Made by a program: the position numbers and the translations under genes
Notes under the pieces: model-generated
Database searches by the model: none
What the model was told of the DNA's origin: nothing
The model's input: only the letters and a program-made list of their open reading frames with translations
From: Streptomyces sp. A0958
GTDB taxonomy: Bacteria > Actinomycetota > Actinomycetes > Streptomycetales > Streptomycetaceae
Assembly (NCBI RefSeq): GCF_004795035.1
Contig: NZ_SSBK01000020.1
Coordinates: 62,001 to 126,000, forward strand
DNA length: 64,000 bases
Reading direction: 5' to 3'
In this document: positions 33,931 to 42,552 of the stretch, piece after piece
Numbering within the stretch: the first letter of the stretch is position 1
Layout of the letters: every line of letters begins with the position of its first letter

Positions 33931-34869
33931 ATGTCGGTATCCGGTCGGTCGACCACCCCCGCACACCGAGAGGCGGGCCACCCGGCTCCGGCCCCGCGGC
34001 GTACGTCCGCCCCGCGCCTGGCCTTCGCCGCGGTCGCCTCCGCCGCACTGCTGATGGGCGCCGCGTCGCCCGGCCTCGCGGCCCCGGCCGCCCCGGCATC
34101 CGGCGACGCGGTGCGCTATGTGGCACTCGGCGACTCCTACAGCTCCGGGCTCGGCATCCCGCAGCAGACCGACACGGCCTGCGGCCGCTCGGACCACAAC
34201 TACCCCTCGCTCGTCGCGCAGGCGGTCGGCGCCGCCTCCTTCACCGACGTGACCTGCGCCGGGGCCGACACCACGCACATGGCGGGCCCGCAGGACGCCG
34301 CCGTGCCCCAGCTCGACGCCCTGAACCCCGACACGACGCTGGTCACCCTGGGCGTCGGCGGCAACGACCTGGACCTGGCCGGGGTCATCACCCGCTGCGT
34401 CCTGGTGGGCTACCTGGCACCGCACGGCTCGCCGTGCAAGACCAGCTTCACCCTGTTCGGCACCGACGAGATCGGCTCCCGGATCAACGCGACCGCGTCG
34501 AAGATCGACGCGGTACTCGACCAGATCCACGCCCGTTCGCCCCAGGCCCGGGTGCTGCTCGTCGGCTACCCCTCGCTGCTGCCGGACGACGGCAGCTCCT
34601 GCCGCGCCACCATCCCGCTGGCCGACGGCGACTTCGGCTGGGTGCGGGACGAGGAGAAGCGCCTCGACACCATGCTGGCGCAGCGGGCCGGCGCGTACGG
34701 CGCCGACTACGTCGACACCTACGGCCCCTCCGTCGGCCACGACGCCTGCAAGGCCGCGGGCGTGCGCTGGATCGAACCGGCGGACTCGGACGAGGGCGCG
34801 GGCTTCCACCCCAACGCGACCGGACACAGGAGCATGGCCGATGCCGTCCTCACCACCCTCGGCCGCTGA
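33931..34869 (+). CDS. Secreted SGNH/GDSL hydrolase
   Basis: 312 residues. The N-terminus has a basic stretch (APRRTSAPRL), a hydrophobic core and a cleavage site near GLA-AP (about 50), so it is secreted. Block I is YVALGDSYSSG (Ser69 nucleophile), block III is TLGVGGNDLDL, and the catalytic His is in GFHPNATGH near the C-terminus. Six or more Cys residues suggest disulfides, as in Streptomyces lipases of this family. It likely deacylates lipids or acetylated glycans. Strong AGAGGAA precedes ATG 33931. It shares an operator with the glycosidase genes. Confidence 0.92.
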   Translation: MSVSGRSTTPAHREAGHPAPAPRRTSAPRLAFAAVASAALLMGAASPGLAAPAAPASGDAVRYVALGDSYSSGLGIPQQTDTACGRSDHNYPSLVAQAVGAASFTDVTCAGADTTHMAGPQDAAVPQLDALNPDTTLVTLGVGGNDLDLAGVITRCVLVGYLAPHGSPCKTSFTLFGTDEIGSRINATASKIDAVLDQIHARSPQARVLLVGYPSLLPDDGSSCRATIPLADGDFGWVRDEEKRLDTMLAQRAGAYGADYVDTYGPSVGHDACKAAGVRWIEPADSDEGAGFHPNATGHRSMADAVLTTLGR

Positions 34870-34873
34870 CACC

Positions 34874-35509
34874 TCACTCCCGCCCGGCGTCCAGCCCGTA
34901 CCGGCGGAGGAAGGCGCGGACCTGCTCCGCCATGTCGACCGCGCCCGGCTCCAGCAGCCACTGCGTCTGGAGCCCGTCCATCAGGGCGAGCAGCTGCTGC
35001 GCCACGGCCGCCGGATCGTCCCGCGCGTCCGGCCCCGCCGCCGCGAACAGCTCCTCCAGGAGGCCGGTGGTCTCCCGGCGCAGGACCTGGTAGCGCCGTA
35101 CGAAGTAGTGGTGGGCGGGATGCTCCGGATCGGACGCCTCCGCCGACAGCTTCGCGTACAGCGCGACCAGGCCCGGCGTCCCGGCGTTGCGGGTGACCAC
35201 GTCGAGCAGCCGGCGCAGCCGCTCGGCCGAGTCCGGCTCCGGGTCGCCCGGACCGAGGACGCCGGGGAAGAGCCGGCGCGCGTCGGTCTCGTCCCGCAGG
35301 CTCAGCACCTCCAGGAGCAGGGCCTCCTTGCCGGGGAAGTGGTGCAGCAGCCCGGCATGGGTGAGCCCGGCGTGGGCGGCGATGTCGCGCAGCGAGACCG
35401 CGTGGAAGCCGGAACGCGCGAACAGTTCGGTCGACGAGTCGAGAATCCGGGCTCGGGTGCGCTCGCCCTTCGTCATCCGCCGGGGCACGTCGGGCGCGGG
35501 GCCGTTCAC
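34874..35509 (-). CDS. TetR-family regulator of the peptide ABC operon
   Basis: 211 residues from GTG 35509 with GGAG 9 nt upstream. The helix-turn-helix (about 25-70) contains VSLRDIAAHAGLTHAGLLHHFPGKEALLLEVL. The C-terminal domain resembles that of the TetR at 29.4 kb, so they are paralogues with separate targets. It is divergent from the peptide ABC operon, and the intergenic region holds a repeated TACC-N4-GGTTAATTC element. Likely represses that operon and itself. Confidence 0.9.
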   Translation of the reverse strand: MNGPAPDVPRRMTKGERTRARILDSSTELFARSGFHAVSLRDIAAHAGLTHAGLLHHFPGKEALLLEVLSLRDETDARRLFPGVLGPGDPEPDSAERLRRLLDVVTRNAGTPGLVALYAKLSAEASDPEHPAHHYFVRRYQVLRRETTGLLEELFAAAGPDARDDPAAVAQQLLALMDGLQTQWLLEPGAVDMAEQVRAFLRRYGLDAGRE

Positions 35510-35552
35510 TTCGGTGGTCTCCTGCCGCAGTCGATCGTCGTCCGGCAGAACT

Positions 35553-35601
35553 TACCGGCTGGTTAATTCTCCGGAGCAAAAACCTACCAACTGGTTAATT
35601 C
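35553..35601. promoter_or_regulatory. Paired TetR operator candidates
   Basis: TACCGGCTGGTTAATTC (35553-35569) and TACCAACTGGTTAATTC (35585-35601) differ at only two positions and are 32 bp apart, about three helical turns. Each contains a partly symmetric core (TACC / GGTTA). They lie between the TetR gene (start 35509, minus) and the ABC substrate-binding gene (start 35671, plus). Confidence 0.6.
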
Positions 35602-35670
35602 CGTGTGTAGGCTCACCGGCAATCTTCCCCGGGGGCGGTAACCCCCGGCTCTCCAGACGGAGCGAAAGAC

Positions 35671-37206
35671 ATGAGCAGAACTTCCCGAACCGCGACGGTG
35701 GCCGCCTGCGTCGCGGCATCGCTCGCCCTCGCGGGATGCGCCGGCGACGGCGGCGGCGCCGAGAGCGCCGGATCGTCCACGCTGAACATCGCGACGATGA
35801 CCCTCCCCCAGAGCCTGGACCCCGCGGTCGCCACCGGCAGCGCCCTGCCGTACTTCCAGGCGGTGTACGACACCCTCATCAAGCGCGACCCCGACGGCAC
35901 CTTCAGCCCGATGCTCGCCACGAAGTGGACGTACAACACGGACCGCACCGAACTCGCGCTGACCCTGCGCAAGGACGTCGAGTTCGCCGACGGCAGCGCC
36001 TTCGACGGCGCGACGGTCAAGGCGAACATGGAGCGCTTCCAGAAGGGCGGCGGGGCCTCCGCGAAGTGGCTGAACGACCTGGAGGCCGTCGACGTCACCG
36101 ACGCCACCCACGTCACGCTCAAGCTGAAGCAGCCCAATCCGGCGATGGAGTTCTACCTGAGCGACGCGCCCGGCCTGATGGCCAACCCCAAGCAGTTCTC
36201 GAAGGGCGACAGCCTCAAGACGACGCCGGACGGCACCGGCCCGTACCGCCTCGACAAGGCCCGCACCACGGTGGGCACCAAGTGGGCCTACCGGCGCAAC
36301 GCGGACTACTGGGGCAAGGAACTCCCGTACAAGAACATCAACATCAGCTTCTTCGACAACGAGACCGCGATCACCAACGGCCTCAAGACCGGGCAGGTGA
36401 ACGCCGCCCTCCTGCAGTCCGCCGACCAGCAGATCGCCATCGAGTCCGACCCGAAGGCCAAGACGGAGAAGCAGGAGATCGACTTCCAGGGGCTGCTGCT
36501 CTTCGACCGCGACGGCAAGCTGACGCCGGCGCTGCGCGAGGCGAAGGTGCGCCAGGCGCTCAACTACGCCGTCGACCGCGACACGATGCTCGACCGCATC
36601 CGCCAGAGCCGCGGCCGGACCACCTCGCAGATATTCGGCCCCGAGACCATGGGCTACGACAAGAAGCTCGACACCTACTACTCCCACGACCCCGCCAAGG
36701 CCAAGGCCCTGCTCAAGGAGGCCGGGTACGCGAACGGCTTCACCCTGAAGCTGCCGCGGATCACGGCGATCGTCAACGACGCGCTCGCCGCCTCGCTCCA
36801 GTCCGACTTCAAGGCCATCGGCGTGAAGCTCGTCTGGGACACGCTCGACGGCGCCTCGGCCGTCCAGAAGGTGTTCACGGACCGGGCCTACTCCGGCATG
36901 GTCATGAACATGGGCCAGCCCACCGCCGACTGGGCCGCGGCCAACGACCTGGTCACCCCGGGCGCGTTCAACATGTTCGGCACCACGGACAAGGTGACGC
37001 AGAAGCTGCTGCCCCGCATCCAGACGGGCACCGAGTCCGAGGCGAAGGCCGCCGCGCACGAGCTGAACGAACACCTCGTGAAGGAGGGCTGGTTCGTCCC
37101 CTTCTACCGGATGAGCTACCTGCACGTCTCGGACGGGACCGTGAAGATCTCGCCGCAGTCCGGCATGGCCGTCCCCTCGATCTACAACTACGCGCCGGCC
37201 AAGTAA
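35671..37206 (+). CDS. Peptide/nickel-type ABC transporter substrate-binding lipoprotein
   Basis: 511 residues, family 5 extracellular solute-binding protein (DppA/OppA class). The signal ends in the lipobox LALAGC with lipidated Cys23. Core signatures include LPQSLDPAVATGS, FDGATVKANMERFQKGG and GTGPYRLDKARTTVG. It binds an oligopeptide, opine, sugar or metal complex outside the membrane. It begins the operon and is followed after 28 bp by the permease gene. Ligand class is not predictable from sequence; family 5 proteins bind diverse compounds. Confidence 0.93.
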   Translation: MSRTSRTATVAACVAASLALAGCAGDGGGAESAGSSTLNIATMTLPQSLDPAVATGSALPYFQAVYDTLIKRDPDGTFSPMLATKWTYNTDRTELALTLRKDVEFADGSAFDGATVKANMERFQKGGGASAKWLNDLEAVDVTDATHVTLKLKQPNPAMEFYLSDAPGLMANPKQFSKGDSLKTTPDGTGPYRLDKARTTVGTKWAYRRNADYWGKELPYKNINISFFDNETAITNGLKTGQVNAALLQSADQQIAIESDPKAKTEKQEIDFQGLLLFDRDGKLTPALREAKVRQALNYAVDRDTMLDRIRQSRGRTTSQIFGPETMGYDKKLDTYYSHDPAKAKALLKEAGYANGFTLKLPRITAIVNDALAASLQSDFKAIGVKLVWDTLDGASAVQKVFTDRAYSGMVMNMGQPTADWAAANDLVTPGAFNMFGTTDKVTQKLLPRIQTGTESEAKAAAHELNEHLVKEGWFVPFYRMSYLHVSDGTVKISPQSGMAVPSIYNYAPAK

Positions 37207-37234
37207 CGCCCCGCGCCGACGGATACCGAGTGTC

Positions 37235-38176
37235 ATGCTGAACTTCATCGCCCGCAGGATCGCCTCGGGAGCCGTGCTCCTGGTCGTGATCTCCTTCCTC
37301 ACCTATCTGCTGTTGTCGGTCCCGCACATCGACGTGGGCCGCCAACTGCTCGGGGAGAGCGCCACCCAGAGCGCCGTCGACGCCAAGAACGCCTCGCTCG
37401 GCCTCGACCAGCCGGTGCTCCAGCAGTACGGGACCTGGCTGTCCCACGCCGTCCGGGGCGACCTCGGAAGCTCCTGGTTCACGAGTGAGGACGTGGGTGA
37501 GGCCGTCGGCAACCGCCTCCCGGTCACGGCGAGCCTGATGCTCGGTGTCACCGTCGTCACCACGGCCCTCGCCTTCCTGCTCGGGGTGTGGGCCGGGGTG
37601 CGGCGCGGCGCGGCCGACCGCTTCGTCCAGGTGCTCGGCGTGGTGGGGTACGCCCTGCCGGGATTCCTGCTGACCCTCGTGCTGGTCCTGGTCTTCGCGG
37701 TACGGCTGCGCTGGTTCCCCGCCATCGGCTACACCGGCTTCACCGACTCGCCCAGCGGCTGGCTTTCCACCATCACCCTGCCGGTCCTCTCCCTGTCCGT
37801 GGCGTCCGTCGCGGGCGTCTCCCAGCAGGTGCGGGGAGCCGTCATCGACGCCCTGCGGCAGGACTACGTACGCACCCTGCGGGCCCGCGGACTGCCCGCG
37901 TCCCGGATCGTGTTCAAGCACGTCCTGCGCAACGCCTCGGCGCCCGCGCTCTCCGTGCTCGGCATGCAGTTCGTGGGCCTGCTCGGCGGGGCCGTGCTCG
38001 TGGAGCAGATCTTCGGCCTCCCCGGCATCGGCAGCATGACCGTCACCTACACCACCCGCGGCGACATCCCCGTGATCATGGCGCTCGTCATGCTCACCGT
38101 GGTCGGTGTCGTCCTGATCAACCTCCTGGTCGACGTCCTGATCGGCTGGCTCAACCCCAAGGCGAGGGTCGCATGA
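37235..38176 (+). CDS. Peptide/nickel-type ABC permease (DppB class)
   Basis: 313 residues with six membrane helices. The N-terminal helix is followed by a periplasmic loop (LLGESATQSAVDAKNASLGLDQPVLQQYGTWL) typical of DppB. The EAA-type coupling loop is DYVRTLRARGLPASRIVFKHVLRNA, which contacts the ATPase. The start ATG has only a weak site. Its stop overlaps the start of the fused permease/ATPase gene (ATGA at 38173-38176). Confidence 0.94.
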   Translation: MLNFIARRIASGAVLLVVISFLTYLLLSVPHIDVGRQLLGESATQSAVDAKNASLGLDQPVLQQYGTWLSHAVRGDLGSSWFTSEDVGEAVGNRLPVTASLMLGVTVVTTALAFLLGVWAGVRRGAADRFVQVLGVVGYALPGFLLTLVLVLVFAVRLRWFPAIGYTGFTDSPSGWLSTITLPVLSLSVASVAGVSQQVRGAVIDALRQDYVRTLRARGLPASRIVFKHVLRNASAPALSVLGMQFVGLLGGAVLVEQIFGLPGIGSMTVTYTTRGDIPVIMALVMLTVVGVVLINLLVDVLIGWLNPKARVA

Positions 38177-40059
38177 GCGACAACATCCGGGCGGCCACGG
38201 CCCCGGAACCCGCAGCCGTCGCACTCCCCGCCGGCACCACGGAACCGGCCGGGAAAACCGGCCCGGCCGGGCCCCGGCGCACCGGCCGGACCCTGCGCCG
38301 GGTCCTGCGCAACCCCCTCGGCGGGCTGTCCGCCGCCCTGCTCCTGATCCTCGTCCTGGCCGTCGTCCTGGCGCCCCTGATCGCCTCGCAGGACCCGGGC
38401 GCCTCGTCGCTCGGCGAGGCCTTCGACGGCCCGAGCGGGGCGCACCCCCTCGGCATGGACTCGGCGGGCCGCGACATCCTCTCCCGCGTGCTGTACGGCG
38501 GGCGCAACACCCTCGGCGGCGCCCTGCTCGCCCTCGCCATCGCCCTGGTGCTCGGTGTCCCTTCGGGACTCTTCGCCGGCTACCGCGGCGGCCGGTTCGA
38601 CGCCGTCGCCAACTGGACCGTCAACCTCGTCATGGCGCTGCCCGCCATGGTCGTCCTGCTCGCGTCCCGGGCCATCCTCGGCCCCGACGTCCGGGTCCTG
38701 ATGATCGTGCTGGGCGTCCTGGTGGCCCCCAGCTTCTTCCGCCTGGTGCGCGGCATCGTCGCCAACGTCCGGGGCGAGCTGTACGTGGACGCCGCGAAGG
38801 TCTCCGGCCTCTCCGACACCCGCATCGTCGCCCGGCACGTCCTGACCGTCGTACGCGGGCCCATCATCATCCAGGTCGCGCTCGTCGCGGGCATCGCCAT
38901 CGCCCTCCAGGCCGGCCTGGAATTCCTCGGCGTCGGCAGCGGAGCGACGGCCACCTGGGGCGCCATGCTCAACGAGGCGTTCCAGAACATCCAGCGCGCG
39001 CCCCGCCTCATCCTGTGGCCGGGCCTCGCCCTCGGCCTCACCAACTGCGCCCTCGTCCTGCTGGCCGGAGCCGTACGCGACGCCCTGGAGGAACAGGCAC
39101 CCCGGCCCCGGACCAGCCGCCGCCCGCGCCCCGCCCCGGCCCCGGCGCCGGCGGAACGCACGGAGGCCACCGAAGCCACCGAGTCCGCCGAGTCCACCGA
39201 AGCCGTCGAGCCCACGGCGCCGCGCGCCGCGCTGCTCTCCGTACGCGGGCTCACCGTCGCCTACGCCCGGCCCGACGGCACCGACAAGCAGGTCGTGCAC
39301 GGCGTCGACCTGGACGTGCGGCCGGGCGAAATCGTGGGCCTCGTCGGCGAGTCCGGCTCCGGCAAGACGCAGACCGCCTTCTCGGTCCTCGGCCTGCTGC
39401 CCGAGGGCGGCCGCGTCACGCACGGCAGCATCACGGTGAACGGCCGGGAGACGGCGGGCATGCGCGAACGCGACCACCGTGCGCTGCGCGGCCGCACCCT
39501 CGCGTACGTACCGCAGGAACCCATGAGCAATCTCGACCCCGCCTTCACCATCGGCAGCCAGCTCATGGAACCCATCCGCCACCACCTCGGAGTCGGCCGC
39601 AAGGAAGCCGCCGACCGCGCCCGCGAACTCCTGCGACTGGTCGAGATCCCCGAGCCCGAACGCACCATGGGCCTCTACCCGCACGAGGTCTCCGGCGGCA
39701 TGGCCCAGCGCGTCCTGATCGCCGGCGCGATGTCCTGCGACCCGGCCCTCCTGATCGCGGACGAGCCGACCACCGCACTCGACGTACGGGTCCAGGCCGA
39801 AGTGCTCGACCTGCTGCGCAGGCTCCGGGACGAACGCGGCCTCGGCGTCCTCCTGGTCACGCACAACCTCGGTGTCGTCGCCGACGTCTGCGACCGGGTC
39901 GCCGTGATGAACACCGGCCGCATCGTGGAGACCGGCACCACCGAGCAGATCCTCGGCGCCCCGCAGGACCCCTACACCCGCGCCCTGCTCGCCGCCGTAC
40001 TCGACGACGCACCGGCCCGCGCCCCCTGGCAGCGACGAGAAGCAAGGACCGCCGCATGA
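38173..40059 (+). CDS. Fused DppC-type permease and DppD-type ATPase
   Basis: 628 residues. Residues about 1-305 form a DppC permease (RTLRRVLRNPLGGLSAALL, and the EAA loop LYVDAAKVSGLSDTRIVARHVL). A linker of about 35 residues rich in Pro/Ala then repeated Thr-Glu-Ala (EATEATESAESTEAVEP) joins an ABC domain (about 345-600) with GESGSGKTQ, an MAQRVLIAGAMSCDP signature region and LIADEPTTALD. The fusion joins two usually separate subunits in one chain; such fusions are known in actinobacteria. The ABC signature reads SGGMAQR rather than SGGQxQR. Confidence 0.93.
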   Translation: MSDNIRAATAPEPAAVALPAGTTEPAGKTGPAGPRRTGRTLRRVLRNPLGGLSAALLLILVLAVVLAPLIASQDPGASSLGEAFDGPSGAHPLGMDSAGRDILSRVLYGGRNTLGGALLALAIALVLGVPSGLFAGYRGGRFDAVANWTVNLVMALPAMVVLLASRAILGPDVRVLMIVLGVLVAPSFFRLVRGIVANVRGELYVDAAKVSGLSDTRIVARHVLTVVRGPIIIQVALVAGIAIALQAGLEFLGVGSGATATWGAMLNEAFQNIQRAPRLILWPGLALGLTNCALVLLAGAVRDALEEQAPRPRTSRRPRPAPAPAPAERTEATEATESAESTEAVEPTAPRAALLSVRGLTVAYARPDGTDKQVVHGVDLDVRPGEIVGLVGESGSGKTQTAFSVLGLLPEGGRVTHGSITVNGRETAGMRERDHRALRGRTLAYVPQEPMSNLDPAFTIGSQLMEPIRHHLGVGRKEAADRARELLRLVEIPEPERTMGLYPHEVSGGMAQRVLIAGAMSCDPALLIADEPTTALDVRVQAEVLDLLRRLRDERGLGVLLVTHNLGVVADVCDRVAVMNTGRIVETGTTEQILGAPQDPYTRALLAAVLDDAPARAPWQRREARTAA

Positions 40060-40910
40060 ACACCCCTGACGACGCGGCCGCTTCGGACGCCCTGCTCACC
40101 GTGCGCGACCTGCGGGTCTCCTTCCCCGGCAAGGGGTGGCGGGCCCCGGAGACCGAAGTCCTCAAGGGCGTCGGCCTCGATGTCCGGCCCGGTGAGACCC
40201 TTGGCCTGGTCGGTGAGTCCGGCTCGGGCAAGTCCACCATCGGCCGCGCGATCCTCGGGCTCGTACCGGTGCGTTCGGGCTCGATCACCTTCGACGGCGA
40301 GCCCATCGAACACGCCGACGCCCGGCGCCGCCGCGCCCTCAGCCGCGACCTCCAGGTCATCTTCCAGGACCCGTACACCTCCCTGAACCCCGCCCGCACC
40401 ATCGGTGACACGCTCGCCGAACCGCTCATCGGCCAGGGCACCGGCGCCCGGGAGGCCCGGGGGAGGGTCGCCGGGCTGCTGGAGCGCGTCCACCTGCCCG
40501 CGGACGCGGCGGGGCGGCTGCCCCGGGAGTTCTCGGGGGGACAGCGCCAGCGCGTCGCCATCGCCCGGGCGCTGGCGCTGCGCCCCCGGCTGGTCATCTG
40601 CGACGAGCCGGTGTCCGCGCTGGACCTGACCACCCAGCGCACGGTGCTGGACCTGCTCCTGGAGATCCAGGAGGAGACGGGGGTCTCGTACCTCTTCGTC
40701 TCCCACGACCTGGCCGTCGTCCGCTTCATGAGCCACCGCGTGTCGGTGATCCACCGGGGCGAGATCGTCGAGACGGGCGACGCCGCGACGGTCACCTCGC
40801 AGCCGCGCCACAGCTACACCCGCACCCTGCTGCTCGCCTCGCCGGTGGCGGACGTGGCCGAGCAGCGCAGGCGGCGCGAGGCCGCGGCGGGCGGGGTGTC
40901 CCGGGACTGA
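40056..40910 (+). CDS. Peptide/nickel-type ABC ATPase (DppF class)
   Basis: 284 residues. Walker A GESGSGKST, Q-loop FQDPYTSLNPART, signature FSGGQRQRVAIARAL, Walker B VICDEPVSALD, H-loop VSHDLAVV. It pairs with the ATPase half of the fused protein to make a heterodimer. The C-terminal PRHSYTRTLLLASP matches the oligopeptide-ATPase tail. The ATG overlaps the upstream stop. The operon ends in a strong hairpin. Confidence 0.94.
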   Translation: MNTPDDAAASDALLTVRDLRVSFPGKGWRAPETEVLKGVGLDVRPGETLGLVGESGSGKSTIGRAILGLVPVRSGSITFDGEPIEHADARRRRALSRDLQVIFQDPYTSLNPARTIGDTLAEPLIGQGTGAREARGRVAGLLERVHLPADAAGRLPREFSGGQRQRVAIARALALRPRLVICDEPVSALDLTTQRTVLDLLLEIQEETGVSYLFVSHDLAVVRFMSHRVSVIHRGEIVETGDAATVTSQPRHSYTRTLLLASPVADVAEQRRRREAAAGGVSRD

Positions 40911-40917
40911 CGGGCCG

Positions 40918-40969
40918 CGCACGCGGAAACGGAACGGGGTGCCCGGGCGGGCGCCCCGTTCTCGCGTGC
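40918..40969 (+). terminator. Terminator after the peptide ABC operon
   Basis: AACGGGGTGCCC (40933-40944) and GGGCGCCCCGTT (40949-40960) form a 12-bp stem with one G-T pair and a 4-nt loop. An outer GCACGCG/CGCGTGC pairing (about 40918-40925 and 40963-40969) extends it. Confidence 0.75.
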
Positions 40970-41120
40970 CGGGCACCTTCGCGCGGGGTCCGCTATCGGC
41001 TACTCAGGGTACTTATCAGCTTTTTCAGAGTGTTACGCGACATTTATCCCGCGACTCGTGTCATCTCTTAGGCGATCGGTTGATCAGTACGACAATCATC
41101 CCGGCTCGAAGGAGTTCAGC

Positions 41121-41786
41121 ATGCGTATTTCCGCTACCGTCCGTTCCCGCAGCGTCCGCGCGGGCACCGTCGCGGCCGCCGCGGTCGCCGCCGCCGGAGC
41201 CACCCTCGCCGGGGCCTCCGCCGCCTACGCCGCGCCCGGCGACAGCGGTGACATCGACATCCGCTCGGTCGGCTGGCACTCGCGTGGCGGCGACGGCGTC
41301 GAGGTCTGCAAGTTCGTCCTCGCGGCCAGCAACTTCGAGTCGCTTCCGGCCGTTCCGTGGACGATCACCGCGCAGCCGCCGACCGTCCCCCCGGGCGACA
41401 CCCTGCAGAGCACGCTGCCCCTCGTCAACGGTGCGGCCCGCAGCCAGGAGTACCTGCTCCCCGAGGGCACGTACCAGCTGGTGTGGACCGTCCCGGCGGG
41501 CCCGAAGAACAAGAGCTTCCAGGTGGACTGCTCCAAGCCGGCCGACAACAACGGCCGCGGTGACAACGACGGCCGGGGCGCGGCCTCGGGCGCCGAGAAG
41601 GGCTACGAGCGGCCGTCCGGCGGCGTGCCGGCCGGTGGCGGCGGCGTCCCGGACCTGGAGAGCCTCAGCTCCGACAGCGACTCGAACGTCGGCACCACCG
41701 CCGCGCTGGCGGCCGGGGCGGTCGGAGCCGCCGGGCTGATCATGGTCCGCCGAGCCGCACGCCGCCGTGCCCGCAACGAGGCATAA
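41121..41786 (+). CDS. Secreted protein with C-terminal membrane anchor
   Basis: 221 residues from ATG 41121 with AAGGAG at 6 nt. A signal peptide is followed by a cleavage site near AYA-AP (about 36). The mature part is Asn/Gly/Asp-rich after residue 130 (DNNGRGDNDGRG) and has one pair of Cys residues (EVCKFVLAA, VDCSKP). The C-terminus has a hydrophobic helix and RRAARRRARNEA tail, the layout of cell-wall-sorted proteins, but I see no clear LPxTG or LAxTG motif. The next gene encodes a class F sortase, so it may be that enzyme's partner. Confidence 0.82.
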   Translation: MRISATVRSRSVRAGTVAAAAVAAAGATLAGASAAYAAPGDSGDIDIRSVGWHSRGGDGVEVCKFVLAASNFESLPAVPWTITAQPPTVPPGDTLQSTLPLVNGAARSQEYLLPEGTYQLVWTVPAGPKNKSFQVDCSKPADNNGRGDNDGRGAASGAEKGYERPSGGVPAGGGGVPDLESLSSDSDSNVGTTAALAAGAVGAAGLIMVRRAARRRARNEA

Positions 41787-42447
41787 CCCGCGCAGAAGAC
41801 GCCGACGGGGCCCGAGCCGGGCGTGTCGTCTGACGATGACGTTGTGCGTGACCTCCTCGCTGGTGACCGGCATCGTCTGGGCGAGTTCCGACTCGTCCGA
41901 CGATCCGGTCGCCGCCGCCCACGGCAATGACGCCGCGGGCGGCGGCGACCGGCCGGCCGAGGCCGCGCACGCACCCCTGTCCCCGTCGCGGCCGGTGAAG
42001 ATCGCGGTGCCGGCCATCTTCATCGAAGCGCCCGTCACCGGCCTCGGGCTCGACAAGAAGGGGCACCTCGGCGCCCCGCCGATGAGCAAGCCGAGGGAGG
42101 TGGGCTGGTACCGCGGCGGACCGTCGCCGGGCGAGGCGGGGACCTCGCTGATCGTCGGCCACCGCGACACGGAGACCGGACCGGCCATCTTCCTCAACCT
42201 CAACGCGCTGCACCGCGGTGACACGGTGAAGGTCACCCGGGCCGACCGGCAGACCGCCGTCTTCACGGTCGACGCGGTCGAGACGTACACGAAGGACAAG
42301 TTCCCCGACGACAAGGTGTACGGGAGCACCGGCCGTCCGGAACTGCGGCTGATGACATGCGGTGGGCGTTTCAACAAGAAGGACGGCTACTCGGCCAATG
42401 TCGTCGTCTTCGCCCACCTGACGTCACTGAAGAAACAGAAGGTCTGA
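41767..42447 (+). CDS. Class F sortase
   Basis: About 226 residues from GTG 41767 (overlapping the upstream gene by 20 bp); ATG 41836 is an alternative start, and neither has a strong ribosome site. An Arg-rich N-terminus (PRRRRRRGPSR) precedes one membrane helix, so the enzyme is anchored with its catalytic domain outside. The catalytic Cys is in LMTCGGRFN (TLxTC-type), the His in SLIVGHRDTETG, and an Arg follows the Cys. Class F sortases of Actinobacteria attach or process surface proteins; their substrates are poorly known. The neighbouring anchored protein is the obvious candidate. Confidence 0.87.
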   Translation: MPATRHNPRRRRRRGPSRACRLTMTLCVTSSLVTGIVWASSDSSDDPVAAAHGNDAAGGGDRPAEAAHAPLSPSRPVKIAVPAIFIEAPVTGLGLDKKGHLGAPPMSKPREVGWYRGGPSPGEAGTSLIVGHRDTETGPAIFLNLNALHRGDTVKVTRADRQTAVFTVDAVETYTKDKFPDDKVYGSTGRPELRLMTCGGRFNKKDGYSANVVVFAHLTSLKKQKV

Positions 42448-42493
42448 CGGCACACGGTGTGCGGCGGAGGGCCTGATGGCCGAGAGCGGTAGG

Positions 42494-42531
42494 GAACGGC
42501 CGGTGCCTCGGGGGCGAGGCGCCGGCCTTCC
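42494..42531. terminator. Bidirectional terminator
   Basis: GGCCGGTGCCTC (42498-42509) and GAGGCGCCGGCC (42516-42527) pair over 12 bp with one G-T, loop 6 nt, followed by TTCC. It lies between the convergent sortase and FAD monooxygenase genes. Confidence 0.7.
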
Positions 42532-42552
42532 GCATGCCGGGGCGCGTCGCCC

